DNA of 8,817 nucleotides from Alphaproteobacteria bacterium. Lineage in GTDB: Bacteria; Pseudomonadota; Alphaproteobacteria; Rickettsiales; Rickettsiaceae. The translations under genes were made by a program, and so were the position numbers. A model generated the notes under the pieces. The model did no database searches. It worked only from the letters and a program-made list of their open reading frames with translations, and was not told the origin of the DNA. Below, one piece after another: positions 1 through 7,750 of the stretch. The stretch is taken from positions 1 through 8,817 of the forward strand of contig JAUIKA010000041.1 in assembly GCA_030430995.1 (NCBI GenBank), in the 5' to 3' direction. Within the stretch, counting starts at the first letter, position 1. Every line of letters begins with the position of its first letter.

Positions 1-687
1 ACTAAGCAGAGCCCTTATATAGCTATAACAAATCCATCACCACCAAAGAAAAAATCATTAGTAGCCAATAATAATAAGCATCAAACAAATGCAGAAACAG
101 TTTTACATAATAAAAACAATCAATATAAAGATAACTTTATAAATAATGAGGTTAAAATCTTGCTTCTGCCTGAAGCTTCAGTTGTTTTAAATAAGGTAAC
201 CAGAACTGGTAAGCTCTACGTTATGGACCCACAGCAAACAGCACGATATGTTATAAAGAAATTAGATAAAGACCTAGCAGAAGCAAAAGGTAAGGCGTTT
301 ATGGCCATGCTGCAGCATTGTAATAAGAATTATAATAATAACTTTAACAGAATTTTACATAAACAAATTGATGCTAAACAACTATTATATAAGCTAAAAG
401 CAGAAGGGAGTTCTCATGAGATAATTTCAGTATTATATAGCTACCCTGAACTATTTAATACCTATATTGATAATCAAAATATGATGCTTTGGGCGTTATA
501 TAGCAAAAGATATTTCCTTGCAAGGAATTGCTATCTGCAGCTATCAAAAATTCCTCTTGATAGTGATTGGTTCATAAGGAATTTTTTTATCCTGGCTGAG
601 ATAAATAAAGACTATGATGAGTTTAAATATTTGTTTTTTAACATCCTTCAAAAAAATATAAATATTAGTAACTTTATATCCAAATAG
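1..687 (+). CDS. hypothetical protein, N-terminus cut off by the window edge
   Basis: The frame is open from the first base to the TAG at 685-687, giving 228 visible residues. There is no in-frame ATG before the TTG at 160, so the real start most likely lies left of the window and the TTG is internal. I do not recognise the family. Visible residues 1-50 look disordered: Lys/Asn-rich with a PSPPKKK patch at residues 12-18. From about residue 54 the protein becomes ordered-looking and helical. The last 80 residues contain repeated aromatic and Leu/Tyr positions (LWALYSKRYFLARNCYLQL, then a similar block) that resemble a pair of TPR-like helical hairpins; this resemblance is weak. No signal peptide or clear membrane segment is visible in the retained part. 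The next gene starts 71 bp downstream on the same strand. Codon use matches the neighbours, so it looks native. Confidence 0.7.
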   Translation, partial: TKQSPYIAITNPSPPKKKSLVANNNKHQTNAETVLHNKNNQYKDNFINNEVKILLLPEASVVLNKVTRTGKLYVMDPQQTARYVIKKLDKDLAEAKGKAFMAMLQHCNKNYNNNFNRILHKQIDAKQLLYKLKAEGSSHEIISVLYSYPELFNTYIDNQNMMLWALYSKRYFLARNCYLQLSKIPLDSDWFIRNFFILAEINKDYDEFKYLFFNILQKNINISNFISK

Positions 688-704
688 AAAAGCCAAGTAT
701 AACC

Positions 705-733
705 TTGATAACGGTAATATTTTTTGTTATTTT
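705..733 (+). promoter_or_regulatory. weak candidate promoter ahead of the oligopeptidase gene
   Basis: TTGATA at 705-710 and TATTTT at 728-733 are separated by 17 bp and lie 26 bp before the ATG at 759. Both hexamers deviate from consensus and the stretch is AT-rich, so chance matches are likely. No clear terminator separates the two genes, so read-through from upstream is equally possible. Confidence 0.25.
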
Positions 734-758
734 ATAGACTAATGTATTAATTTATAAA

Positions 759-2747
759 ATGAGTAAAGACTTACAGGATAAATTCTCTTGGATGAGAGAT
801 AGTAATTGGCCCAATGTTAGCGACAGCAGAGTTATAGAGCATCTTAATAGTGAAAATAAAAAGGTGGAAGAATATTTCTCTACCCCTGCTGTGGCAGGAA
901 TAAAACAAGAGCTAGAAGACAGAATAAAAATAGATAAATATACAGAGCAAATTGAAAAAGGTGAGTATACTTATTATTCAGCCTTATACTCAGAAAAAGA
1001 TTACTATACATATTATAGAAAAAGCAATAACTCAGCCCCTGAAGTAATATTAGATATAAATCTACTTGCTAAAGATCATCAATTTTTTAATATCGGCAGT
1101 ATTGCGATCTCCCCTTGTAATTCTTATATAGCATATACCTATGAAACCTCAGGAGATGAAAAATATAAATTAGTAGCTATAGAAATTAGCTCAGGGAAAA
1201 AGCTAGATTGGTTCAATGCAGAGAATATTTCCTCTGATATAATTTGGAGTAATAACAGCGAAATGATTTTTGGATGCTATCTTAATAAAGAACATAGGCC
1301 ATACCAATTAGCTGCATTTACAAATAGTGACAGTAAATTGATATATGAAGAAAAGGAAGCACATATAGTACTTCATATAGGGAAATCCTCAGATAAGAAA
1401 TATCTATTCATGAATAGGTCAGACCATGACGCAAATGAATTATATTATTACTGCCTATCCGGGAAAAGTGATATATTAAAACTTCTCATCCCGCTTGAAA
1501 AGAATAAAAAATATAATGCAAACCATAGAGAAAATACCTTTTTTATAAGATCTAACCATATAAGTGAGAATTTTAGCCTTTTTTGCATAAAGGAAGACAG
1601 TGCTCAGAGAGGGCAGGATTCTTATAGCAAAGATGATATGGAGGTTTTTATTAGTCAGCAAGATAGGTATTTAGAATCATTCGATATAACTAATGGTTAT
1701 ATCATTCTTAATTATAAACATAAAGGACTTATGCAAATTGAGGTTATGAACCTCTCCAATAAACAAATTAACTATATTTCTTTTGCGGATGAAGTATATG
1801 AAGCATATGGATACTCTACTAATTATGAAAAAAATGATATAAGAATCTCCTATAGCTCCCCCATAACGCCCTTAACCAAATTATCATATGATTTTGTTAA
1901 AGATAGGAAAAAAGTTATATTACAAAATAAAATAGGTGGCGAGTTTGATGGAGAAAAATATGTAGTAAAAAGGCTCTGGGCAAAAAATGATGGGGTAGAA
2001 ATACCTATTACATTTATATATAGCAAAGAGCATGGATGCAAAAATATGCCTTTATATTTAAAAGGCTACGGCTCTTATGGAATTTCATATCCTGTTAGTT
2101 TTAATTTTTCTATATTATCTTTATTGGATTCTGGTATATGTTGCGCTATAGCCCATGTACGGGGAGGCAGCGAAATGGGAAGACCTTGGTATTTAGATGG
2201 TAAATTCTTGAAGAAGAAAAATACTTTCCTAGATTTCACAAAAGTAGTAGAACATTTAATAGATTCTGGCTATACAGATTCTAACAAAATTGCTATTTCT
2301 GGGGGAAGCGCTGGTGGGCTTCTTATGGGGGCGGCTATTAACATAAACCCTAAGCTATATAAAGCCGTTATAGCACATGTACCTTTTGTGGATGTATTAG
2401 CAACTATGCTAGACGAAACATTGCCTTTAACGCCAGGGGAATATAATGAATGGGGAAACCCCAATGAAAAAGAATATTATGACTATATGAAGTCATATTG
2501 CCCTTATACTAATTTAAAACAATGTAACTACCCAAATATTTTAGCTACCTGCGGACTTTCTGACATTAGAGTTGGTTATTGGGAAGCTGCAAAATGGATA
2601 TCTAAAATTAATGAGCTAAATACAGGCAATAGTGATATTTTACTTAAAATAAATATGTCTTTTGGGCATTCAGGAGCTTCAGGTAAATTTGATTACTTAG
2701 AGGAAATAGCCCAGGAAATATATTTTGTAAAAAAATATTTAACATAG
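759..2747 (+). CDS. ptrB: oligopeptidase B-like S9 serine peptidase
   Basis: Cytosolic prolyl-oligopeptidase-family peptidase of 662 aa, slightly shorter than the enterobacterial PtrB. Family members cleave short peptides, oligopeptidase B preferring the C-terminal side of Lys/Arg. The N-terminal part (about residues 1-390) carries the FSWMRD/W..P start typical of the family and then a divergent beta-propeller region. The C-terminal alpha/beta-hydrolase has the GYGSYG motif, AHVRGG (465-470), the nucleophile in GGSAGG (Ser517), Asp602 in GLSDIRVGYW and His637 in GHSGASG, so the triad is intact. The stretch LTPGEYNEWGNP (Glu561, Asn563, Glu564) corresponds to the region supplying acidic S1 residues in E. 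coli oligopeptidase B; an Asn replaces one acidic position by my alignment. No signal peptide is seen. The ATG start lacks a Shine-Dalgarno site. mutL follows 60 bp downstream. Family assignment is secure; strict dibasic specificity is inference. Confidence 0.9.
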   Translation: MSKDLQDKFSWMRDSNWPNVSDSRVIEHLNSENKKVEEYFSTPAVAGIKQELEDRIKIDKYTEQIEKGEYTYYSALYSEKDYYTYYRKSNNSAPEVILDINLLAKDHQFFNIGSIAISPCNSYIAYTYETSGDEKYKLVAIEISSGKKLDWFNAENISSDIIWSNNSEMIFGCYLNKEHRPYQLAAFTNSDSKLIYEEKEAHIVLHIGKSSDKKYLFMNRSDHDANELYYYCLSGKSDILKLLIPLEKNKKYNANHRENTFFIRSNHISENFSLFCIKEDSAQRGQDSYSKDDMEVFISQQDRYLESFDITNGYIILNYKHKGLMQIEVMNLSNKQINYISFADEVYEAYGYSTNYEKNDIRISYSSPITPLTKLSYDFVKDRKKVILQNKIGGEFDGEKYVVKRLWAKNDGVEIPITFIYSKEHGCKNMPLYLKGYGSYGISYPVSFNFSILSLLDSGICCAIAHVRGGSEMGRPWYLDGKFLKKKNTFLDFTKVVEHLIDSGYTDSNKIAISGGSAGGLLMGAAININPKLYKAVIAHVPFVDVLATMLDETLPLTPGEYNEWGNPNEKEYYDYMKSYCPYTNLKQCNYPNILATCGLSDIRVGYWEAAKWISKINELNTGNSDILLKINMSFGHSGASGKFDYLEEIAQEIYFVKKYLT

Positions 2748-2807
2748 TTAATTGATTTAAATCTATTTTTGTTATAGCCTCCTTACTATGAATAAAAATT
2801 TATAATT

Positions 2808-4634
2808 TTGGGCAAGATTCAAAAGTTATCTGATAAGATAATAAACCTTATAGCAGCTGGTGAGATTATAGAAAGACCTTTTTCTATAATAAAAGAATTA
2901 GTGGAAAACTCTATAGATGCGGGGTCTACAGAGATAAAAATATGGATAGAGCAGGGCGGTAAAACACTAATTGTAATTTCTGATAATGGTGATGGAATTT
3001 CTTATGAAGATTTACAGATTTGCTATATAAGGCATACAACATCAAAACTTCAAGAAGAGAACCTATCTTCTATCAATAGCTTTGGCTTCCGTGGAGAGGC
3101 TCTTGCTTCCATAGATGCTGTAAGCAAGATGAGCATTGCTAGTAATGATGGCAATGGTAGTTATGAATTATATGAAGGAAAAATAAAATCTTCTAATACA
3201 CCAAAAGGAACTAAAATTATAGTTAAAGATTTATTCTACTCCTCCCCTGTTAGAATGAAGTTTTTAAAAACTTCTAAATATGAAGCAGCTAGCTGTATTT
3301 CTTTAATAAAAAAGATCAGCCTTATCAATGTAAATATTGCTTTTTCTGTATATTCAGATGCTAAATTAGTACTAGACCTTCCTATAGCGGATAATATTGA
3401 GAGCCGTGTATATAACTTATTCGGAACAGATTTTAAAAGCAGCAGTATTAACGTTAGTTATAAACATGAAGCAATGGAGCTATCTGGTATTATAAGCCTT
3501 CCTAGCTTAAATAAATCTTCAACTGAGCAACAAATAATATTTGTAAATGGTAGGCTTGTAAAAGATAAAATATTTGCTGGCGCTATTAAAGCTGCATATC
3601 AAGACTTTCTCCCTGGTGGAAGGCACCCGATGCTATATTTAAGCTTGGAGCTGCCTCCTCATATGGTAGATGTGAATGTGCATCCTGCAAAATCTGAGGT
3701 TAGATTCAGAGATTCATATTTAGTACGTAGTTTCCTTTTAACTGGTATACAGCAAGCGATTACAGATGCCATGCATAGAACATTAGACCAATCTAACTCT
3801 GCAGCAGAAAAATTTATATTGCCTAATATGCAGAAAGCTATATATCAACAAAATAGTTTTTCTACTAATTATAATGATATTGCAAAGAGCAATAATAGCC
3901 TCACTTCCAATAATTATAGCAATATCAAAGATGATAATGGCTTCTCCGGTTATAAGCATAGTGAAAGCAGCTATAACCTTACAGAAAATAAAACAGAGAA
4001 TCTGTATAATGATAGCTTTACAGTTACAGATAATGATAATGAAAATAAAAATAATCATCAGGAGCTTTCATTAGGCCTGCCTATAGGCCAAATTGATAAG
4101 ACATATATCATCAGCAAAACAAATGAACATTTAATTATTACAGACCAACATGCAGCGCATGAAAGAATAGTATATGAAAAACTAAAGGAGCAACAATATG
4201 TTAGGATGCAAAAATTGCTTATTAGTATTAAGATAAAATTGGATGATAAAAAATATGCAGCATTATATGAAAGAAATCATTACTTATTTAAACTAGGGCT
4301 TGAAATCAACTATCTAAATAACAATTTAATAGAAATAGTACAAATACCACAACTCCTTTCTAATGTAGATATAAGCTCCTTAATAGAGGATATAGCAGAT
4401 GATATCCTTACATTAGAAGATGGATGTAGCCTTGCTGCTGAGAAAGAAAAAATTTTGGGAACATATGCATGCCACCATAGCATTAGAGCAGGTAGAACGA
4501 TGAATATGGAGGAAATGGAAGAGCTGCTTAGAACAATAGAAAACACACCTCATGCTGGCCAATGTAACCACGGAAGGCCTACATATGTAAAAATTAGTAT
4601 AAAAGATATAGGCAAACTATTGGGAAGAACATAA
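2808..4634 (+). CDS. mutL: DNA mismatch repair protein MutL with endonuclease motif
   Basis: Couples MutS mismatch recognition to strand incision. This 608-aa protein has an N-terminal GHKL ATPase: ELVENSIDAG (residues 30-39, Glu33 as catalytic base and Asn34 for Mg), DNGDG (59-63) and GFRGEAL (93-99). DVNVHPAK (288-295) ends the transducer domain with its conserved Lys. Residues about 326-422 form an Asn/Ser-rich, probably disordered linker. The C-terminal domain carries DQHAAHERIVYE (446-457), which fits the DQHA(X)2E(X)4E nuclease motif, plus ACHHSIRAG (554-562) and CNHGRP (586-591), the other metal-site motifs of nicking MutLs. It should therefore nick DNA itself, as expected in bacteria without MutH. 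The start is TTG at 2808, chosen because it places IINLIAAGEIIERP at the usual distance from the N-terminus; no Shine-Dalgarno site supports it. It may be co-transcribed with the upstream peptidase gene (60-bp gap). Confidence 0.96.
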   Translation: MGKIQKLSDKIINLIAAGEIIERPFSIIKELVENSIDAGSTEIKIWIEQGGKTLIVISDNGDGISYEDLQICYIRHTTSKLQEENLSSINSFGFRGEALASIDAVSKMSIASNDGNGSYELYEGKIKSSNTPKGTKIIVKDLFYSSPVRMKFLKTSKYEAASCISLIKKISLINVNIAFSVYSDAKLVLDLPIADNIESRVYNLFGTDFKSSSINVSYKHEAMELSGIISLPSLNKSSTEQQIIFVNGRLVKDKIFAGAIKAAYQDFLPGGRHPMLYLSLELPPHMVDVNVHPAKSEVRFRDSYLVRSFLLTGIQQAITDAMHRTLDQSNSAAEKFILPNMQKAIYQQNSFSTNYNDIAKSNNSLTSNNYSNIKDDNGFSGYKHSESSYNLTENKTENLYNDSFTVTDNDNENKNNHQELSLGLPIGQIDKTYIISKTNEHLIITDQHAAHERIVYEKLKEQQYVRMQKLLISIKIKLDDKKYAALYERNHYLFKLGLEINYLNNNLIEIVQIPQLLSNVDISSLIEDIADDILTLEDGCSLAAEKEKILGTYACHHSIRAGRTMNMEEMEELLRTIENTPHAGQCNHGRPTYVKISIKDIGKLLGRT

Positions 4635-4801
4635 ATGCCGCTCATGGCTTAGCAGCACAATATATTAACATTAAGGCGATTAAATATAAGAGAGGCCCGT
4701 TAATGTACGCTCTAAGGCTCCTAATTGTGAATATATTATGCCGTTTGGCTATTATAGATCCCATTTAATTTTAAAAAACCACTACTTGAGCGTAAGCACT
4801 C
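4635..4801. other. convergent intergenic gap with imperfect long hairpin
   Basis: Non-coding gap between mutL (+) and tlyC (-). It can fold into an extended imperfect hairpin: CTTAGcAGC (4648-4656) against GCTCTAAG (4709-4716), an asymmetric internal loop, ACATTAA (4668-4674) against TTAATGT (4700-4706), and then GGC/GCC (4675-4677 with 4695-4697) across a two-base bulge. An alternative pairing joins CACAAT (4656-4661) with ATTGTG (4724-4729). A short imperfect direct repeat (ATGCCG...GGCT) flanks the structure at 4635-4649 and 4738-4749. No U-run follows on the + strand, so it is not a classical terminator for mutL. No ORF or RNA family is recognised. Confidence 0.45.
4773..4800 (-). terminator. 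candidate Rho-independent terminator of tlyC
   Basis: Read on the minus strand, directly after the tlyC stop codon: AGTGCTT (4800-4794), a six-base loop ACGCTC, AAGTAGT (4787-4781), GG and then six T (4778-4773). The stem has one G-G mismatch and one G-U pair, so it is weak. The position just past the stop and the T-run make it a reasonable terminator for the ybeY-tlyC transcript. Confidence 0.45.
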
Positions 4802-5506
4802 CTAATATTGTATGAGTTTTACTTTTTTTATTTTTCTAGAATTTGAATCTAATACTTCAGCCATTACTCTATTTTCTAAATAAATCTTACTACCCTTTTG
4901 TGGCACAGAATTAGTTTTATTCATTATCATACCTGCTATTGTGGTATATTCATCTTCCGACTCACTCCCTCTTAGCTTAATACCTAATATGCTTTCTATA
5001 TCTTCTATCTTCTCCCTTGCATTAAATATAGATTTATCTGGATTTTTAGCTTTGGATTTTTCTACTGATGCATTGCTAAAAATATATGCATATACATCTT
5101 GCAATATAATAACTCCATCAGTGCCGCTAAATTCATCTATTACTATAGCTAGTTCATTTCCACTCGCGTTCATTGTATCAATTAAAGTATTCACACCCAT
5201 AGATAAAGGCGCAATTATAGGCGTTTTTATTATGCTAGATATATCTTGAGAAATTATATAGTCTTTTATATGAATATACCCCTTTATATTATCTAGATTT
5301 TTATCACAAACCAATAACATACTACTGTTAGATTGATTGAATTTTTTTGCTATGCTTTCATAGCTTTCACTAATTTCTACATATATAAGGTCAGACCTAT
5401 GTACCATAATGTCTGGTATTTCCAAATTTGAGAGATAGTTTTTTATGAAAAGCTTTATATCAGTATTTTCTGTTAGAAGAGAGGTCGTTTCAGGGTCTTC
5501 TGGCAT
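4802..5506 (-). CDS. tlyC: TlyC/CorC-family CBS-domain protein
   Basis: A 234-aa soluble protein of the HlyC/CorC group. It has an IMVHRSD motif (residues 33-39; the usual family form is MxPRxD, so Pro is replaced by His), a first CBS domain at about 34-88, and a second at about 95-145 ending in VIDEFSGTDG (122-131, compare VVDEYGGTDG). The C-terminal CorC_HlyC domain spans about 158-233, with DEYTTIAGMI matching the usual DxFxTxGG region. The membrane DUF21 domain of full-length CNNM-like proteins is absent, as in rickettsial TlyC. CBS pairs bind adenosyl ligands or Mg-ATP. The family has been linked to Mg/Co efflux and, in Rickettsia typhi, to haemolysis, but neither role can be read from sequence. 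The protein is shorter at the N-terminus than rickettsial TlyC (about 300 aa). It lies 21 bp downstream of ybeY, a conserved alphaproteobacterial pairing. Confidence 0.88.
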   Translation of the reverse strand: MPEDPETTSLLTENTDIKLFIKNYLSNLEIPDIMVHRSDLIYVEISESYESIAKKFNQSNSSMLLVCDKNLDNIKGYIHIKDYIISQDISSIIKTPIIAPLSMGVNTLIDTMNASGNELAIVIDEFSGTDGVIILQDVYAYIFSNASVEKSKAKNPDKSIFNAREKIEDIESILGIKLRGSESEDEYTTIAGMIMNKTNSVPQKGSKIYLENRVMAEVLDSNSRKIKKVKLIQY

Positions 5507-5527
5507 AAATTAATTTTATTTGCTATT

Positions 5528-6010
5528 TTATATTGAGTTTATAATATAAGGATTGGCAATGCCCATGCTACTTAAGATAGATATTTCTAAATTCTCCATC
5601 ACTTCCGCAGAGGCAGCATCCATATGATCATAACCTATTATATGTAGTGTACCATGTATAACTATATGGGTAAAGTGGTCTTTAAAAAACTTACTTTGCT
5701 TTACAGCTTCATCTGTTAGAACCTCTAACCCCAATGCTATATCCCCTATATAACCATCTTCACCAATTGTGCTATATGGAAATGATAAAACATTTGTTGC
5801 ATAATTCTTGCCTCTATATTTATTATTCATTTCTTTAATTTCAATATCTGACATAAGAATCACGCTAATTTCCGTATTAATACCTTTATATTTTGCTGCC
5901 TCTAGGCTTTTGCTGATAATACTTCTTATAAATTCTGTATTAATAAAGCTGTATTCTTGCCATTTGCTGTGTTTTCTTATAAGATTTACATTTATTTTAT
6001 TACTGTTCAT
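5528..6010 (-). CDS. ybeY: endoribonuclease YbeY
   Basis: Single-strand-specific, zinc-dependent RNase that takes part in 16S rRNA 3'-end maturation and ribosome quality control in the cytoplasm. The 160-aa length is normal. The hallmark H-x3-H-x5-H zinc site is intact in HGTLHIIGYDH (His119, His123, His129). The upstream conserved block is also present: NNKYRGKNYATNVLSFP, with Arg66 and the VLSFP strand (74-78). The Asp usually found after YRxx and the Asp in the usual TDVLSFP are both Asn here (Asn69, Asn73), which is a mild deviation. The ATG at 6010-6008 is the only sensible start, since the next Met is residue 53. It is the first gene of a minus-strand pair with tlyC. phoH and lnt, often clustered with these genes in alphaproteobacteria, are not adjacent. 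The start codon abuts that of flhB. Confidence 0.94.
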   Translation of the reverse strand: MNSNKINVNLIRKHSKWQEYSFINTEFIRSIISKSLEAAKYKGINTEISVILMSDIEIKEMNNKYRGKNYATNVLSFPYSTIGEDGYIGDIALGLEVLTDEAVKQSKFFKDHFTHIVIHGTLHIIGYDHMDAASAEVMENLEISILSSMGIANPYIINSI

Positions 6011-7093
6011 ATGGCTGAAGATTTATGGGAAGATAAAGATTCTAAAACAGAAGATGCTACTGAAAAGAAGAAAGAAGATGCTATTAAAAAAGGGCAGGTA
6101 ATACAATCTAAAGAGGTGAGTAATTTATTCATGCTATCTATTTTTACATTGATATTTGTATGGATTCTTCCATATTCTATGAGTAATATAGCTATATATT
6201 TTAAAAATATTATTATAAATCTTTACTCCTATCAGATCAATGAAGTTTTTATAGGCCAAATTCTTACAAAAACATGCTTAAAATTGATGGCATGGATAGT
6301 GCCTATGTTTCTTGCGCTAGTTGCTGTAGTATTTGTTTCTTCTTTTGCACAACAAGGCACATTGGTTTTTTCTGCTGAAAGCATGATACCTGATATCTCT
6401 AAGTTATCTCTTATCAAAGGTTTTAAAAAAATGTTCTCTATGAAAAGCCTGTTAGAACTTGTAAAGGGAGTAATAAAAATAACATGCGTCGGTATTATAA
6501 TATACCTTGTTGTTATGCAGGATGTAAGCCACTTACGGCTATATCAAGATTTTACAATATCTCAGATTATTTCTCATATATATGATGTAGTAAAACATAT
6601 TATGTTTGCAACTGTAATTTGTACAATAGCTCTTGCTATGATGGATTATGCATATCAAAGGTTTAAATATTTTCAGGATCTTAAAATGACAAAGCAAGAA
6701 GTAAAAGATGAGTCAAAAGATACAGAAGGTGACCCACAGGTAAAACAAAGACTCAGAAGGGTAAGAAGGGAAAAGATGAATATGCAAATAAAGAGGGATG
6801 TACCAAAATCCACTGTTGTTGTAACAAACCCTACCCATTATGCTGTGGCTTTAACATATGACATAAAAACAATGGCTACGCCTGTTGTTTCAGCAAAAGG
6901 CCTGGATGAAGTTGCTCTGTTTATAAGAAAAACAGCTGAGGAAAATAAAATTCCCATTGTAGAAAACCCTTTACTTGCAAGAAGCTTATATAATGAACTT
7001 AAAGTTAAAGATGCTATATTAGAGCATCATTATAAAGCTGTTGCCAAGATTATTAGGTGGGTATATGATTTAAAAGATAGTAAGAAAAAATAA
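6011..7093 (+). CDS. flhB: flagellar export switch protein FlhB
   Basis: Inner-membrane component of the flagellar type III export gate that switches substrate specificity from rod/hook to filament. At 360 aa it is close to the usual length. The start at 6011 gives the canonical MAED... N-terminus, followed by the charged TEDATEKKKEDAIKKGQV block (residues 13-30). An upstream in-frame extension to 5957 would run into ybeY and has no family support. Four membrane segments lie at about 40-57, 89-113, 148-169 and 195-216. The conserved KMTKQEVKDE/EGDP linker (225-242) precedes the autocleavage motif NPTH (Asn273-His276), so self-processing should be possible. The C-terminus is short, without a proline-rich tail. 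No other flagellar gene is nearby in the window, which fits the scattered flagellar genes of flagellate Rickettsiales. rpe follows after 12 bp. Confidence 0.95.
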   Translation: MAEDLWEDKDSKTEDATEKKKEDAIKKGQVIQSKEVSNLFMLSIFTLIFVWILPYSMSNIAIYFKNIIINLYSYQINEVFIGQILTKTCLKLMAWIVPMFLALVAVVFVSSFAQQGTLVFSAESMIPDISKLSLIKGFKKMFSMKSLLELVKGVIKITCVGIIIYLVVMQDVSHLRLYQDFTISQIISHIYDVVKHIMFATVICTIALAMMDYAYQRFKYFQDLKMTKQEVKDESKDTEGDPQVKQRLRRVRREKMNMQIKRDVPKSTVVVTNPTHYAVALTYDIKTMATPVVSAKGLDEVALFIRKTAEENKIPIVENPLLARSLYNELKVKDAILEHHYKAVAKIIRWVYDLKDSKKK

Positions 7094-7105
7094 TAGGTAT
7101 TTAAA

Positions 7106-7750
7106 ATGAAAACAATAAAAATCTCAGTCTCAATGTTAGGTATAGATATTTTAAAAATATTAGATGAAATAAAAGAATTAGAAAGATCTGGCATTGATAG
7201 TATCCATATTGATATTATGGATGGCAGCATTGTTCCTAATGTATATTTTGGCCCTAAATTTGTATATGAAATAAAAAAACATTCAAAGATGCATCTTGAT
7301 GTTCATGTAATGTCTTACACCCCTGGTAAATATATAGAACAATTAATAGACTCTGGGGTGGAAATGATTACCATTCCCTGTGAAGCATTAGAAGATAACC
7401 TAAGCAATTTAAAAAAGATTAAGCATCATAACATCAAATCCGGTATTTCTCTTTTACCAGGCACTCATGAATCTGCTATTGAATATCTTCAAGACTATAT
7501 TGATATGGTGTTAGTATCCACAATTTGCCCTGGCTATAGTGGAAACCCATTTCTACATAATCAAGTACAAAAAATTGCGCGCATTAATAAGCTTGTAGTA
7601 GGGAAATGTTATCTGGGCGCAAAAGGTCATATCAATCTAAGCAATATTGATATAATTAGGAAGGCAGGGGCAAACTGGATTATTGTGGGAAGAGCTCTTT
7701 CTGCATCTCAGAATATTAAAGTTGATATAGAAAGGTTTAGAAGTGCATAA
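7106..7750 (+). CDS. rpe: ribulose-phosphate 3-epimerase family protein, divergent active site
   Basis: TIM-barrel protein of 214 aa in the Rpe family, which interconverts ribulose-5-P and xylulose-5-P in the pentose phosphate pathway. Retained features are the N-terminal ISVSML strand (Ser9), HIDIMDGSIVPN (His34 and Asp36), LDVHVM (His67), and GYSGNPF, near the usual GFGGQ(S/P)F loop. The second half is odd. Where the family has VDGG, whose Asp is both a metal ligand and the second acid/base, this protein reads GAKGH (171-175), with Lys173 or Ala172 in place of the Asp. The usual NPG of the preceding loop is CPG (141-143). The frame is intact and codon use is ordinary, so it is not an obvious pseudogene. 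It may have lost epimerase activity, use another residue, or have changed function. A weak AGG eight bases before the ATG could be the ribosome site. It is linked to flhB and the downstream gene. Confidence 0.8.
   Translation: MKTIKISVSMLGIDILKILDEIKELERSGIDSIHIDIMDGSIVPNVYFGPKFVYEIKKHSKMHLDVHVMSYTPGKYIEQLIDSGVEMITIPCEALEDNLSNLKKIKHHNIKSGISLLPGTHESAIEYLQDYIDMVLVSTICPGYSGNPFLHNQVQKIARINKLVVGKCYLGAKGHINLSNIDIIRKAGANWIIVGRALSASQNIKVDIERFRSA
7731..7745 (+). promoter_or_regulatory. ribosome binding site deciding the GTG start of the ChpT-like gene
   Basis: AAAGG at 7731-7735 lies seven bases before the GTG at 7743-7745, inside the 3' end of the rpe frame. The nearby ATG at 7750 is in another frame and reaches a stop after four codons. 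This supports a GTG start and translational coupling with the 8-bp overlap. Confidence 0.55.

Noticed and set aside
160..162. TTG at 160 as the start of the first gene
   Set aside because: The frame stays open to the window edge with protein-like codon use, and no ribosome binding site precedes the TTG.
2778..2784. CCTCCTT, identical to the 16S rRNA anti-Shine-Dalgarno sequence
   Set aside because: It is on the coding strand and is a 7-mer that can occur by chance; no rRNA context surrounds it.
2801..2806. TATAAT just before the mutL TTG start
   Set aside because: Transcription would begin inside the coding region, after the start codon, so it cannot serve as the mutL promoter unless the start is further downstream, which would remove conserved residues.
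3783..4058. 91-aa minus-strand and 66-aa plus-strand ORFs inside mutL
   Set aside because: They are Ile-rich shadows of the low-complexity AT-rich MutL linker with no family features.
5957..6010. In-frame upstream extension of flhB
   Set aside because: It adds 18 hydrophobic residues not found in FlhB, starts inside ybeY and displaces the canonical MAED N-terminus.
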